Source: Capitulum mitella
Taxonomy: Eukaryota > Arthropoda > Thecostraca > Pollicipedomorpha > Pollicipedidae
DNA: 64,000 nt
Assembly (NCBI GenBank): GCA_030062745.1
Contig: CP099839.1
Coordinates: 42,705,891 to 42,769,890 of the forward strand
Direction of reading: 5' to 3'
Position 1 is the stretch's first letter, and each line of letters opens with the position of its first letter. Positions 1 to 11,990 of this stretch are shown here, in pieces. The position numbers were made by a program, and so were the translations under genes. The notes beneath the pieces were generated by a model that was not told the origin of the DNA, made no database searches, and saw nothing but the letters and a program-made list of their open reading frames with translations.

Positions 1-126
1 GTCCCCGCCGCGACCGCGCCGCGCCGCGCCGCAAACGCCGCCTGCGACCGCCCCCCGGCGACGCCGACGACCGGGCCCGCCTGCGGGCATCGCGGCTGGC
101 TGGTGACCTGCACGACATCCTCGAAG
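1..126 (+). CDS. Possible 3' part of a coding exon cut by the left window edge
   Basis: Frame 3 is open from base 3 and reads as an Arg/Pro-rich stretch followed by an acidic-basic, leucine-containing segment ending in residues LAGDLHDILE. A usable splice donor (G|gtcagg) follows at 127. GC content drops sharply just after it, as expected when an exon passes into an intron. No start codon is visible and I recognise no family. No downstream exon of matching phase was identified before FBXL7, so this may be a chance reading of GC-rich DNA. Confidence 0.25.
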
Positions 127-3100
127 GTCAGGCGGGTTGTAACACGCCCTTAAATGTGTCACACACGCGGCCGTGGGGACGCGTGTAAAGCGAGAACCGC
201 CCCTGCCCACCGGCTAGAGTTGACTTAAAGCTAGAATTTTGGGCACATTTCAAAGTTCTGATGCCTTAAGAACTTCATTCGCAAAAGTTTTGGACTCGGT
301 GAACTGAACTTTTTGTTGCCAGATAGCCAAAAAGAGTTCTGTCCCGCACACTCACCCAACTCTGCCGTTATAAAAATGCGTATTGGTGATTGTAATGAGC
401 TATAGAACATCAAGATTATTAATCTACTGCCCATTCCATATAGCGGTGATGTTACTGAGGCTTCAGGTCAGGTTGTAACTGTACAAATGAATGTGAATGT
501 GGTCTGTGTAAACACTTTCCCAGTACTGGCCTATGGAAATAAGAAAATGGCACCACTGACGTCGGTTCCGTTCGTACTTTTTTATTCTGCACTCATTAAC
601 CCGCGGTCACGAACGTAAAAATCTCATCGTGCTGATTGCTATAGATTATTTTAGTTATCAAAATTACGTACCGTCGGTTATCAATATTTGTGATTAATAT
701 ATATATTTATATATATACATACATATGTCATGTGTTCATATATGTGGTCCAAATTTCTCATGCGCTGGGAAAATCGCGGAAATGTGAATGGCTGAGACCT
801 TATAACAAGCAGCGAAACCCCTGAACGGTTTCATCAAGGTGGTTATTCTGTGATGTGATGAAACTTCTGTCGGAGAAGAGTTTCTTTGGCAGCATTTCCT
901 TCAACAAATGTGCCTGCTTTATTTCCAGTGATTATAAGCCACGGATATGCTATACGGCCAGCATGGGGCTAAGCAACTATCTCTCGACTCGTTATAAAAC
1001 TCCGGTAGCAGTGACGTCTATCTGCGCTGTTTGAGACAGTCGTCACCCAAGTGCAAGCATTTGGCGAGTTGACTAATGAGCTGTTGGTCACTTCATGCAT
1101 TTAATTTAAATTGTTCCATTACATGGCATTCGGGTTCAGAATTCTTTCTAAGCAGAGGTATTTGCTTTGGTTATGAACCATGTTCTCAGTCGTGCAATAC
1201 CAGGTATCGGCGTATTTTGTGGCGCAAGTGTAACGTGCTGCCAAATATTCGACGCTACCGTGAGTGGCGGTGCAGCAGTAGGTCCCGGGCCTGTGAGTTG
1301 TTGGCTGAGACGCATATAAATATTGATTTATTGGAGTTTTTATTTTATTTCATGCCCGCGTCACAGATGGATATGTATAAGTGCAATATCATGGTATCAC
1401 ACATCTGACGAGAAAATGCTGCAATCGCCTCCATCGCTACACAGTCGATCTCAGAATTTTAAGATTTCTGCCGTGCGCCTGGTGTAATATTATCCTGTTG
1501 TTTGGCAAATTATTTGCAATGCCTCTAAACAATCGGATGGCTAAAATAAGTAATTTTGGTTTGCTATTCGGCGAAGTTGGTGAGATTATGATGCAGTGAA
1601 ATACATTTTTATCATGCAGTGGCCTTAGGACACTGAGGGCTTATTTTTAAGAACTCCAAGCCAAAAGAAAGTTACACTAAACAAAACCTTAACACCCCTG
1701 CGTTGTTCTGAATATTGTATGTACATTCATGGTACATACCAGGGTAAATGAAAATCAATTCAAATCGAGATAACTTTACGTTATCGACCCAGCCAAGAAT
1801 TCCTTTTCTGTGTTGTCCCGTAAAGCGTCGTTTTTCTGCTAGCGTTATAACACAGTAACCCAAAAAGAATATGAAGTCGTTGCTGCTTGCCAGAGACTGC
1901 AATGGGATATGAAGGCATTCGCAGCTGCACTGCAGTTATTTTGCATATCTCCTCCGGGCTACACGTTCTCGCACTTTCTTGAAAGCACCATTTGCGACAT
2001 CCCACGATGGGCGGCCTTCAGCATGCAGGATCTGCCCAAGTATGAAGCGCTCGATGTGGGTGCCCCACCGCACGACTTTGCTGCAATGGTCTGTCATCTT
2101 GGGCTCCGAAGGCCTCGCACATATCCCTCTGAAATGTCTGATGGCTTGCAGACACTCGCCACTACGGCCGACACTCGAGGGCAACAAAGACATTCCGTTT
2201 CCACAGCCGGGCTGGGACCTCGCCATCTAGTGACAGGCTTCCAAAGGTTTAGTGGGTTACCTCAGCCACGGAGAGGCCTCGGCAGGCTTCCCGGTTTCTC
2301 GGTTTCTTGGCGGAAACCATCCGGCCTCTCGTCCTCGTTAAACCTGATCCAGGTTTCTGAATCTCCATCCCTTCTGGCGCGAGTAAAGTGTCACTCAGTT
2401 CCCTCTCCTTGTTTCCATACCTTGAAGCGATAAGTACTGGTCGGGATTGTAACCAGCACTTAACCATCCGCGAAATCGGGGCTTGTATCACGTAGCTGCA
2501 AATGTTTCAGCCAAAAAAGCCACACAAAACGATAAGGACGGAGGCCCTGTTCAGGAAGGACCCCTTAAGGGTGAGTTCAGTTTGAAAAATGTGCTGCAGT
2601 TAAATCATAGTTTTGATTTCCTATGATTTTTATTTTACGAGTTTGCTGCCGTTAGGAAATTTGAGAAAAGATGGCATTCTACCCGTCCTTTCCCCTGGAT
2701 TTGCCGCGAAGGCTGGGCACGGCTATACTGAATGGTTTATGCTAGCATATTTAAGTAGAGTTCATGGATCTTTACCCGTTCCCCTCTCTCCCATACCTCA
2801 ACTTATCAGTTATACCGGAATGAAAGATATGTCGGCATAGAAAAGCTGTCGCTTTTGGTGAGCAGCGGTGATGTGAGATCATATCTTCACACGGAGCACC
2901 GCACCATTTGAACGACTTGGAATCTTTCTCGAAGTGAATAGAAACGTCAAAAATGGCATGGCAAGTCTTGCTGCCAGCTGCGGTCGTGGCGTCGCCGTGG
3001 TGTTCTGGTTAAATCAGGTGACAAGGGAGTCGAGGGCAGAAATGGATCCAAGATATTTCCGGGGGGCAGCAGGGACTAGAGACGCCGAAACGGCATTGCG

Positions 3101-6100
3101 GGGGCGCGAAAATCGCGCCGAAAGGATTTTAAACTCGATGGTAATTATGCGAAGCTTAAATCATGCGAAGCATTCAATTGCATATTACGGACGACGTCAG
3201 AACATTTCACGAGCACGTTTTGACTCGTACGCGCTTGAAAGCGGAGCCCATATTATATGCGTGCGTGTTACATTATATACATCATGCACGATGGTGAGAG
3301 CGCGCCACATCACACATGCTCTCTTGAATGATACGGCGCGTTTTGGTTTTCATGATCCCATTTGCCTTCGGCGGCTGAAGGCTTGGCGTTTGCCGAGCTG
3401 ACCCACTTTCGGCCGGCGGGGACGCCAAAATGCCCAGGGCGGAAAGACACTTGACCCTTTTGAGGCCCAAAGGGGGCGGCCATCCCGCTCGCCGCTCCCC
3501 CCTCCGTTTGGGTCCGTCCCTGGTCGGGAACTGAGCCGTGTGGCTCGAAGCCCGGAGCAGTTTGCCGCGTTTTCGCCGAAACCGGTCGCTTTACGGCCTG
3601 TTTTTGCGTTTGTCCCCTTAAGTTTGCTGCGAATAACTTTCTCGGTAAACAATAGCAGTTCAAAAAACCCTGGCGCAAAAATGTTTTCACCTCTGCAGCA
3701 TACGGTTACATCACTGTAACCGCTATTGGTAGCGAGGTGAGTTATGACGCTGGTCTCCCCGTCGTGGTAAGACGGGCTGGAGCCGCCTCGGTGCCCGGCA
3801 TTTGGCCCGTGGGCCAGCTGGCCACTGGCAAACATAGGGTTAAACTGAACACCACACGGTCGTGTCGCACCCTTGACGAAACTTTAGGTTTCCGCCCCAA
3901 ACCGGCCGATGCGTGGAACTACTTGATCGGATCGGCTGTAGGAGTCGGAACCTATGCAACATGCCATGCTCATCATTGGCTCCGATCCTTGCCGTCACCC
4001 GTGCGACCATCGTGATGAGTTTTATGAGAGAAAAACAGAGTCGAAGATTTTTATAAAACTGGTTGGTCAAGGACTTTGGCACGATGTGTTTTCCGAGATT
4101 CGTGCAGTTTTAGGTGTCCTGTGGCTCATTCTCTTTCGCCAATAAATTTGCAGCTCAAAAACTTAAACGGCACGACAAGGGCTCCTAAATCCGGCATTCT
4201 TTTTACCAAAGCTTGAGTTCAGCACTGAAAAGATCTTCCTAAGCGAAATGTGAGCTTGTCATGAAAGGAAAAAGATTGTCATCACCCTGCCGCCGCAGTG
4301 ACGCGGTATTCGTCTGTTTAATCTGACACGATAATCGCAATGGTGTGGCGCGTGGTCCGAAACCCGGGACAGCTTGACATGTCCTCCCGAAACCGGTGGC
4401 TTTTTGGCATATTGGTGCTCATCTCGTCATTTCAGATTTGGAAAAACTTTTTTCAACATTCGCCGAAAGACGCAAGCAGCACTTCCAAAGGCTAAAACAA
4501 AGATAAAACTATAATTACACCAATTAGCTACATGGCTCCAATGTAGGAATCGAGGACTTACTTGATGAAACTGGCTGTTTGAGCTTCATACGTTAGCAAT
4601 TGGTGCTTTCCTAGTTTCATAGTTCCTTAGTATAGCTGTATGAAACTGGGCCTTGGACCCACAGTGTTTTGTTAGCGGTGCCCAGCTTTCAGAAGGCCCC
4701 TTGTCTGCGCCTTTGGTTTTACTCGACCTCAGGCAGGTCCAAAATGAACGGTGACAGGGACGGAATAGACGCCCAATACCCGTCACATGAGCATCTAGTG
4801 GTTTTTGTTTTCTCTTTTCATTTCCTCTACATTTATTCGCACGTTTATGTGTTTGTCCTCGTCTCTGGTTCAAAGTTTGGTTTTCTAAAGAACACCATTT
4901 CAAGGTAGTATTTTGATACATTGTTCGGTGAGCGGGTTTCAGGTATCACGTTGTAAGGAAATCCCGGCTATGCTGTTGAGTCATTTGGGAGAGTTTCAGA
5001 ACTTCCTTCTAAAGGGAGGACTGACCAAGTCATTTTCCGCCAGCCCCACCCCTAGTCTTAGATGTCTGCGCATTGATTTAAAGTATGTTGCGAGAGAAAA
5101 GAGAGAAAGCACAATACTTCCAGAAACGTGCTAATGCTGGTAACCTTTTCACAAACGACACTTCGGGGATTATCCAACTGTCAGTTAGATTAGCGCTGGA
5201 GAATATCAGTCGTGTGAAGATATAAATAGCCAAATTCAAAATGAATTTGTCCAAATAATACACTGAAAACCACAGAAGACAATGGTGAAGAACATAGGCT
5301 AGGAGACCTGGGAAAGAAAATGAATATATTTGGAGCGGCACATTTTGGTAATTCTGGTCTACGCAGCCATACTTACAAAGATTTACAGACGTGGTTTAGG
5401 CAAGGTCGCGCTGCAGCACGCCTTCAGTTCCACGTAGTTCGACACAGGCAGGCTATCGTTACGTTTCCAGTGAAAGTTTGTTTTGTAGAGCTATTCCTGC
5501 ATAAAAACTCACTATGATCGTAGATGTCACAAGGTTTATAGCTCACTGGTAATTAAATGGGTCATTAACGTGCAGTGATGCAGTCCAGACAAAAAGTGCA
5601 CCTTACGAATTAAAGCAGTTGTGTGTAATTTTCTGGGAGATAACGTAGAAACAAAGGACATATCCTGTGCAGGGAATCTAAATCATGTTAAAGGGCGACA
5701 TAAAGGTGAAGACATAATGGTTTGCATCGTTGGTTTCCGCCCGATGATGACATTTATGCAATATGCTTATCTGACACGTACTTTCAAACGCATCGGCAGG
5801 GGCCCAGGGAACAGGAAGGGAAGAAATAATAAAACAAGAACAATGGTTTGGTTTTCTTAACACACCATTGACGCGTCTTTGGGCAACAGTTACTCTTTCT
5901 GGTTTCCTGGAACAGCCACTCGCATGGGCAATATATTTTAATGATTCGGTCACGTAAGGCCATTGAAGTTCATCAAGACCATTAGGGAAAACTGGGTGAA
6001 AAGTATCCTAAAAGTCTGTAGATAAATACAACCATTTTTGTGACTCTGAATCCGCTGTCACTCCAAATGTTATCTTTAAGTATGCTCTGAGACTAACCAA

Positions 6101-8100
6101 GGTATGGAAAGAGTGAATATCAGTGTACTTCGTACTCTGTAATATGTTTTACCCTGTAGTATCTTGCAGTAATAAAGTACAGAGTATCTTGTTACTCAAA
6201 GGTTCTTAGAGCACCATATATTAAAAGAGTGAGATTGGCGGCTTGTCCTCTCTGTTCGGGTTTCTCGAAACTCCCTATGTTTTTTTGTACTTTTTCTCAT
6301 CTTTAGAGCTTGTTCAGATCACAGTCGTTCTTTGAGCTTTCGTTTGACAAAAAAGGATAATGGAGCAGACGTGGGTGAGAGAGGGAATACCCGCCCCCCC
6401 CCCCATTTAGCGAAACGTTAGACATAAGGCAATTCCTAATCTACGGTTGTCATCAATATCTGGAGGCAAACATACAGTAGGCTTAAAAACGTGACTGGTG
6501 GCAGCAGTTTGTCACAGAAACGGTCGGTCTTCTGTATTTCTTTTTTTTAGTCTCGGCTCGGAACGCACAAATCAGCTCCGGCCCCGCCTCTCGGCCGCTG
6601 TGGAACATTTTGAGAGCGAGCCGGATTAGTGGCATTGGCTCCGGTTTGGTGGGGCCTGGCCGGACTGATGCGGGCCGGCGGCCCCGCCCAGCTTGTCTTC
6701 ACGCCTCGCCCACCGGTCCCGCTCACCCAAAACCGTCGACCTCCTTTTCGTCCGGACAGACAATTAGTTCGGCCCTCCCTCAACCGCACCACGGCCGCAA
6801 CGAGACGGCCACTGAACCAGATAAACAGGGGATTTGTTTATTGCTCCCAGGTGTCCTGTTTAATTGCCTGAACCTTGTCTTAACCGCGGTGTTTACGTTT
6901 TCTCCCATGGTTTCCGTTCACAACTGGCATTGTTTTGTCGGAAGACATAAAAACATAGATCATGAAGAAGACATAAATGAGTATCATGCCTGCTAACTAC
7001 ACAGTTCTGTGTCACTGTGCTGCGACACGTCGTACTGAAAAGTTGTGCTTAAAATGCCTTCACGCTCTGAGATGCGTCAGTGGCCCATTTTTGCCTGAAT
7101 GGACGCAATACCCTCCTTACTTTTGACAAAGGTCTCATCTTTTAAATGGTGTGTTGATTTCCTGGCGGTGTTTGTGGTTATAACCCTGGCAACCTCAGTT
7201 ACGCTGATGGCATATCCAAGTAGATAAGACAAACCCTTGGTACTAACTTTGTTGTTTTTTTGCTATTTTTGTTGTTTGTTGGTGGTTGAATTTTTGACTT
7301 CCTGTTCTAATGGGATGACGTTATAGAATTGCGAGAGTGGACGAAGACTAAATGCAGTCGTTAGTTTTTGAACGTTGCTATTCAGTAGTTTCTGACTAGA
7401 ATGGTATAAATGATAAGAAGCCCTGCGTATTATACAATATAACGACACTGACTTAAAATGGAAGATACGGTGGTCTGATGGAATCGTGCCATTTTTCGTC
7501 ATTCCGGGTACCACATTTTCAGGGCTAATCTAATTTATTCTTACACTGTTAAACCTAATTTGAAATCCAGGCATGAACTTGTTGTGGCAATGCGGTGGGC
7601 AGGGGCGGTGGGGCTTTTGTTTTTCTTGGTCTAAGACAAAATGGCGTCAAGCAATGTCCATGCGAGGTAAGAAATGTCCCGGAAATGGCGTTTTCCCGCC
7701 CATATCTCTCTGGATCTGAAAACATTGCGTTATCTTCGCAACCAACCAGTCCGTGTTATGTGAGTGCCAAACTTGAATATGCAAAATTTCCGGCGTAACG
7801 GTTTCTTAATACTCTTCTTGTATAACACCAAACCTAAAAATTCCGCGTGTGTTTTAAAAATGAAAAACAGTTTAGGGGATTTTTGGATATGACCGGATTT
7901 GAGTTCAGAGTTTTGCGAGTGCATGTTGTACCACTCACTGAAAAGCTATTTTTACTGGCTGGTGTTAAACGGACCCACCCCACGTGACAAATGGAGCACC
8001 GCCGAAAATCATAGGGTTATGCATTGCAAAACGCACGAAAGACGTTCCCACGGAGGACGTCAATTGCATACAGCTTGGAAAAACAAATTTCGTCACATTG
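127..8100. other. Non-coding stretch without a recognisable gene
   Basis: No reading frame here is longer or more codon-like than chance, and no known domain is seen in any frame. Minor items are an AT-rich microsatellite at about 697-727 (ATATAT then ACATACATATG), a poly-C tract near 6392-6405, and two diverged copies of a sequence around CCGAAACCGGT (about 3520-3620 and 4350-4430), which suggests an old dispersed repeat. A GC-rich patch at 6550-6800 is open in several frames but has no supported exon. Confidence 0.5.
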
Positions 8101-8109
8101 CTAGCAAGG

Positions 8110-8716
8110 GTCATGAAAACGTTGAGTGGAGACAGCAGTGGCTGGAGCTGGCCATTTTTGTGCGGTCGTGATGACGCACGTGACGCTGAGTCTGGCTCGT
8201 GGAGCTCGCCAGCTGCGTCCCTTTAAACCAAGCCGGAGCCGTCAGACGAGGCCGAGAAGCTCGCCGCCCAGCCACTCGCATACCTTGCCTGTTAATGTCG
8301 GACGGCGCCCTGCGACGCGCCGCGGACCGTCCGGTTACATCCTGTTCAACTGTTCCGATGGCCACAGCCAGTTTCAGCGCTCACATCACCTCCTTCTGTC
8401 GAAACTCAAAACCCAGGGCAGGACGAAGAGCCCGAATCGCGGGTGGCGGAAGTGGCCCGCTAACTTAAAGCGCCGCCAAAGAGCGAGGTCAGAGGAGGCC
8501 GGGAGAGCGCCGTCAGGTTATGAGCGGCGAGCTCCGGTGGCGCCAGTTCGGGTCGGAGCTTGTGAACAGTCCCTCTGGCGCGGCGACGAGCGAAAACGGA
8601 GCGAATCGGGTGTGCTTGGGATTACTGGGGGCCGTTCGCGGTAGTGTGTAGCACAAGGACTTCTTTGCCATCCAATCCACCACCGCTCTTCGTCGTGTTG
8701 CTCTCTGCACTAACAG
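8110..8716 (+). promoter_or_regulatory. CpG-island-like patch, possible promoter and untranslated first exon
   Basis: A local rise in GC and CpG density stands out from the AT-richer flanks. It ends in a good splice-donor match (AACAG|gtacgtg) at 8716-8717. This fits the promoter and 5' untranslated exon of a plus-strand transcript, perhaps a distal start for FBXL7, but no downstream exon can be tied to it. The in-frame reading of 172 codons across the patch has no protein character that I recognise. Confidence 0.25.
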
Positions 8717-11700
8717 GTACGTGCTTGTCAGTCGAATTCAGCCGCGTTCACCGTACGGTATGACTATGAGTGGGCCGTGTGGGTTCCGATTTGGGTCTGC
8801 TGAGTTCTGGACAGCCTTCTGACTTGTCTATTTTTCTGAACAGGTTTTATTCAAAAGGAAAGGTAAATATTGTGTATCACCTGCCTGGTAGTATTTAGTT
8901 GTTGCACTTACCCCTGTCACAAACAGTTCTTACTTTACTTCACGGTAGAATCACTCTTAAAACAGCATTGCATCGTAGTGCCTGCGAATGCTATCTTCAT
9001 ATTTTGTTTCAGACTGTCCTCGAATTAACTCATAGTGTTGTTGTCCTTTTTTGGTTATTGTATTTTAAGGGTGTTTTAATTTCGGCTGTCATGGGTATCT
9101 GTATTTACAACCAACATTATCCTGGTATTTTTTGCGAAGCTGAAGATGTGCAAGCAACTGTTTCTTCGGTAAAACTAGCCTAAGTCATATATTTCACAAA
9201 ACGTCATTTGCAGTGTTTTCTTACGTCGCACTGTTTATAGGCTACTGCATCACGATGCATTACATACATATATTTTAATCTAAAGTTAAGTCTGACTTGC
9301 TTCGAAAAGAAAAAAATACTACTCATGTTAACGCTGGGAGGCAGCAGGGATTTTGAACCGCTATATTTTGTGTCAGTAAGACACCGATCTGTGTGCATAT
9401 TAAGTTGTTTAATACCTAATTAACAAAGAGCGCTATGTAGTCTAAATGCGTTAGGACTTCTGTGTGAACCAACGGTCACCTGAAACGCTTTCACGGCTTT
9501 TCCTCCTTGTCTGAACAAACATCCAGGACATTTACCGTGCCCCGGAATGCCGTTCGTTGTCTGTTTTGGGGCTGGTGCTGTGCACAGCAATGCAGTCTCC
9601 GCTGTAGTTTTGCGTGGTGTTTGCATCGTACACAAAAATGGAGTCTCCCGTGGCTGGTTCTGATGCCGGGCGCAAGGTCAGTCTCCAATTTCCGTGTAGT
9701 TTCGAGCCGACACTTCCACCCCGGAATGGCGTACCCAACAGAATTCCAGCCAGGCGGAGTTGTGGGTGGGCCGGGCCCCTGCACCTGATGGGATTTGGAG
9801 GCCACGTCCTGTTTTCTCATCTTTTTGTTCCTGGCAGTTTTATTCAGGATATTTGTACAGAAGTGCCTCCTTCTAAAGACGACGAATGGTGTGACCGTGG
9901 AAATAGTAAAAAAAAAAACGTCAAGTGTAAGGAATCGTTCCCTTGGAAATTCCGCCTTATGGCTGATACCTCCCCTGAGGCGACCTGCCTGCGTACTGCA
10001 CATCTGATTAGTGGCCCACATGTCCGGCCAGTCGTCCACTGAGCCTCTACCCCGAGCAGATTCGGCTCACTCAGCTGCCCGAAATTTCCCGTCCAGTTGC
10101 ATTCGATTAGGAACAAGTTTTCGTTTCTTTCCCATCCACGCCAAAAGACCACCTGACTGGATGGAGGTTGGAGTACGGCAACGTCGCGAGTGATTCCGAG
10201 TGACGGGATTGGTTACTGCGATATTTTGGGAATTGGGTCGTTGGTATTGCATGCATCGTCTGTAGGAGTTTGGACCAAACGGAACTCTAAATGCCAATCG
10301 ATAACCATCACCATTTTAGTACCCATTGTCACATTGTTCGTCTTCTGGCCGAATGTGCAATGAATGTTTGCGGTTGAATGTGTAAGAGAGGCATGATATA
10401 GTGGCAATTTTTGCCGTTGATTGGAAACATCGTGAGAATTCAAGATAAGTCTTATCCCGCCATAAATAAATTTTACGGCGCAATCCACCGTTAACATCTT
10501 TAAGCCATTCTTCTCACTTTCTGGCGGCAATCAAATCTAATTAAAATGACAAGGATTTCGTTTTAGATTTCCGCAGTAGTCCGACTTGCCCATCCGGTTC
10601 GATTCCTAAGTACAGACATTAATCACCGGGCAATTTCACGCAGACATTTGCCTCACAACGGAAGACATGAATTATGGAAATCGCTATCACCCCAGTGTTC
10701 TGGCTGGCTTTCCTAGTATAGGGCATTGGTGTTTTACTGTCACGATTGCCACGTAAAGCTCTACAGTGTTTGCTGAATGCCTTCCAGTGAAAATCACTGC
10801 TCCAGATATCTTACTCCGGAAGTCGCGGCCGAAGGTGATGAATATGATCTCCTCTCAGGTTATAACTTTGCATGTATAGTGAGCCAAATGGAGCCATGGT
10901 TAGGCCACCCTTTTGCGTTTTTGTTAAAACGACTTAATGAGGACGTGTCTGATAAAGGAAATGGAAGCTAAGATTCTTTTGCCAATCTTTACGATTACAA
11001 GTACAATTACGACCAGGCTGCTGCAGTCTTCAGACGCAAAAGACAGTTGACATACTGATATGAATTGTGGCTTTTGAGCATGCATTCACGATTTTCTTCC
11101 CTGTCTGACGTCAGCATTAAGAGTATTTCACAAGAGGACGACTTTTGTCGGCATGAACAAAAACAAAAAAGAACACCATACAACTAGATAGTTGCAAAAC
11201 AGTAGGAAACGACCACTTTCTACCGCTCTTCGCTCATTAATGTAGACTGGATTAGTGGTGGCGCTCGCGGAGGAGGTCTGATGGTGGGGAAGGGATGTCG
11301 TGACGTCAGATTTTCTTGTTTGTTGCTGTTCCAGTAGGAGGATATCTGACGGCGGGGAATGCAGGTGACAGTCAGATTTTCTAGTGTTTGTAGATGATGC
11401 ACTACGCGATCTGACAGTGGGGAAGGGCGGTGATGACGTCATATTTTGTGGTGTTACGTGGCCAGTTTATTAACAGCGGCCGTGAGCGGCGAGGCCAGCC
11501 AGTGAAATGGTGGTAACAAATCACTGGCCATCGCACTCTCTCCAACACCTCGCTGGCCGTAAATTCATGAAACTATCTAAGCAAGCTCGGCTGGTGGCCG
11601 TCAAAACTGCATGAAGGACATCACGTCTGTGCCCAGTATTCCTTTTGCAAATGGAGATGTCGTTTCTTGCTGTCAACCTGACCAAACTTACGAGTCAGTG

Positions 11701-11990
11701 AGAATCGAACATGAAGAAGTATGACACAGAACCAGCATAGTGCTAAATATAACTTAACGATTCTCTTAATCCATATGCTAGATGAATTTCAGTGATAGTG
11801 ACGTATATAGAGACAAAATATTATGCACGAGACCTTTTGCAGCATAGCGTCTGCCTTAAACGAACGTTTGACTGGTAAAGTCTGCAATGTCCGCTGACGG
11901 TGCCTGTGATGTTTGGTAGAAACCTCTGCGGTCGGCAGAGGTTTCTACAGTGACAGCTGGTATTGTTCACGGCGGCCCTCGCAATATTCG
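8717..11990. other. Non-coding stretch; diverged about 80-bp repeats at 11.27-11.45 kb
   Basis: No gene is recognised. Around 11270-11450 three imperfect units of roughly 80 bp recur, each containing a version of 'TGACGGTGGGGAAGG' followed by 'GACGTCAGATTTTCT'. Each unit carries a CRE-like TGACGTCA core or a one-base variant, which may be coincidence. The rest shows no structure that I can support. Confidence 0.4.

Noticed and set aside
3310..3835. Minus-strand frames of 126 and 161 codons near 3.3-3.8 kb
   Set aside because: The two frames overlap, codon use is not like that of the real genes, and part of the DNA recurs in diverged form at 4.35 kb, indicating a repeat.
9491..10152. Several overlapping frames of 100-180 codons on both strands at 9.5-10.2 kb
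   Set aside because: They conflict with each other, show no domain and have no matching splice sites. They are compatible with chance at this base composition.
10595..10606. GGTTCGATTCC, a match to a tRNA B box
   Set aside because: The flanking bases do not form a T-arm or an acceptor stem, and no A box lies at the right distance.
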